A DNA stretch of 64,000 nucleotides. Origin: Ramlibacter terrae (GTDB lineage: Bacteria > Pseudomonadota > Gammaproteobacteria > Burkholderiales > Burkholderiaceae_C). The notes beneath the pieces were generated by a model that made no database searches, was not told the DNA's origin, and saw only the letters and a program-made list of their open reading frames with translations. Both the position numbers and the translations under genes were made by a program. Of the stretch, positions 62,912 through 64,000 are shown in pieces (the stretch's first letter is position 1; each line of letters starts with the position of its first letter). The stretch is taken from positions 5,208,001-5,272,000 of the forward strand of contig CP053418.1 in the NCBI GenBank assembly GCA_013127575.1. Direction: 5' to 3'.

Positions 62912-64000
62912 TTATTTGCCGATGCAGAAGCGGCTGAAGATCACGCCGAGCAGGTCGTCGGCGGTGAACTCGCCGGTGATCTCGTTCAATGCGTTCTGGG
63001 CCAGCCGCAGTTCTTCGGCGAGCAGGTCGAGCGCCTGCGCCTGCTGCGCCAGCAGGCCGGCGGCTTCCATCAGGTGCGTGTCGACGCGGCGCAGCGCGTG
63101 CAGGTGGCGTTCGCGGGCGATGAAGACGCCTTCGGGGGCGGACTGCCAGCCGGCGATGTCGAGCAGCTTCTTGCGAAGGGTGTCGAGGCCTTCGCCGGTT
63201 TTCGCGGAGAGAAAAATGCCTTGGGGAGCCGGATTCCCGCCTTCGCGGGAATGACGGTGGCGTCGAGCTTGTTCCAGACCTCGACCACGGGCACGTCGCG
63301 CGGAAGCTTCGCCGAGATTGCCGCATCGTCGGCGTCGTAGGCCGCGTCGCCGACGCGCGTCAGGTCGTGCAGCAACAGCACCGCATCGGCTTTCTCGATC
63401 TGCCCCCGGGCGCGCTCGATGCCGATCTGCTCCACTGGTCGCCGCCTTCGCGCAGGCCCGCCGTGTCGATCACGTGCAGCGGCACGCCTTCGATCTGGAT
63501 GGTCTGGCGCACGACGTCGCGGGTGGTGCCGGCGATCGGCGTCACGACGATCGCGAGCTCGGCGCCCGCCAGCGCGTTCAGCAGCGACGACTTGCCGGCG
63601 TTCGGCTGGCCTGCGATCACCACCGAGATGCCTTCGCGCAGCAACGCGCCTTGGCGTGCGCGCTGCATCACTTCGCCGAGCCGCGATTGCAGCCGCTCGA
63701 GCTGCCCCACCGCATCGGCCTTCTGCAGGAAGTCGATCTCCTCTTCGGGGAAGTCGAGCGTTGCCTCGACCAGCATGCGCAGGTTGACCAGCGCATCGCG
63801 CAGCACGTGGATCTCGCGCGAGAACTCGCCGGCCAGCGAGCGCGTGGCGCTCCGCGCTGCCGCTTCGGTGCTGGCGTCGATCAGGTCGGCGATGGCTTCG
63901 GCCTGCGCCAGGTCGAGCTTGCCGTTGAGGAAGGCGCGCTGCGTGAACTCGCCGGGCTCGGCGACGCGCAGCGCCATGGAAGCGCCGGCTTCGAGGCAGC
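62912..64000 (-). CDS. mnmE: tRNA modification GTPase MnmE (N-terminal part outside window)
   Basis: With MnmG, installs the cmnm5 group on wobble uridine 34 of some tRNAs. The window holds the last ~360 residues: AEPGEFTQRAFLNGKLDLAQ, VVIAGQPNAGKSSLLNALAG (G1), VTPIAGTTRDVVRQTI (G2), HVIDTAGLREGGDQ (G3), VEVWNKLDAT (G4), the SAKTGEGLDTL (G5) region, and the C-terminal EITGEFTADDLLGVIFSRFC with the CIGK end that is invariant in the family. Breaks: near 63434 (CCAGG, GDQVEQIG) and near 63228. A palindromic repeat inserted between G4 and G5 adds VIPAKAGIR. The start lies beyond 64000. Confidence 0.95.
63233..63252. repeat. Palindromic repeat inserted in mnmE
   Basis: ATTCCCGC-CTTC-GCGGGAAT is a perfect 8-bp hairpin. 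On the minus strand it reads as VIPAKAGI within the G-domain of MnmE and keeps the frame. Confidence 0.85.

Overview
The window comes from a high-GC betaproteobacterium, most likely a Comamonadaceae member close to Ramlibacter or Variovorax. The reasons are the codon use, the gene order (lptD-surA-rsmA, kdsD-kdsC-lptC, metX-metW) and the family-typical proteins; I could not run a search. Many genes are interrupted by one-base shifts. In about 40 places that I could reconstruct, the shift sits on a CCAGG or CCTGG site that has lost or gained a base. I therefore treat these genes as functional genes in an error-bearing sequence (probably long-read calls at a methylated CCWGG motif), not as decayed genes. 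Gene ends below span such breaks.

Layout. 1-6671 (minus): most of a giant RTX/hemolysin-type repeat protein that runs off the left edge. 6839-16575: rtcB RNA ligase, a very large NAD-dependent glutamate dehydrogenase, a divergent REC-protein/HPt pair, and a MaeB-type malic enzyme. 16793-17683: a barnase-like exported ribonuclease with its barstar inhibitor. 17961-24369: rsmA, surA and lptD on minus, facing amgK and rsmE on plus (outer-membrane biogenesis, cell-wall recycling, ribosome methylation). 24366-34226: an MFS transporter, hydrolases, an M20 peptidase, a putative glycosyltransferase, DUF72, YigZ/IMPACT, YetF, a DenD-like dehydrogenase, chrBA and metW. 34223-36022: metX behind a SAM-II riboswitch, and a GDT1-family transporter. 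36162-38747: an ammonium transporter and two glycine-rich RRM proteins whose leaders share a hairpin over the ribosome-binding site. 38741-44501: an SDR enzyme, lptC, kdsC and kdsD on minus, then a Kef-type antiporter and apt on plus.

46109-61742 (minus) is a tightly packed run of 15 genes with overlaps or short gaps. It faces a TetR-type regulator at 61883. In order it encodes a fumarylacetoacetase-like hydrolase, an alpha/beta hydrolase, two tandem paralogous amidohydrolases, a branched-chain-amino-acid-type ABC importer (permeases H and M, binding protein K, ATPases G and F), a split Tm-1-like pair (one half fused to the second ATPase), a flotillin-like protein, two SRPBCC proteins, a quinone oxidoreductase and a VOC protein. 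I read it as an uptake-and-breakdown system for an unknown substrate and regard it as the most interesting part of the window. The right edge holds a small zinc-ribbon protein and mnmE, cut by the window end.

Several short palindromic repeats of two kinds are scattered here. Some lie between genes; others lie inside coding sequence (mnmE, the Tm-1 fusion linker, the end of rsmA). I saw no rRNA, tRNA, CRISPR array, prophage or insertion sequence, and no gene-free stretch longer than about 280 bases.
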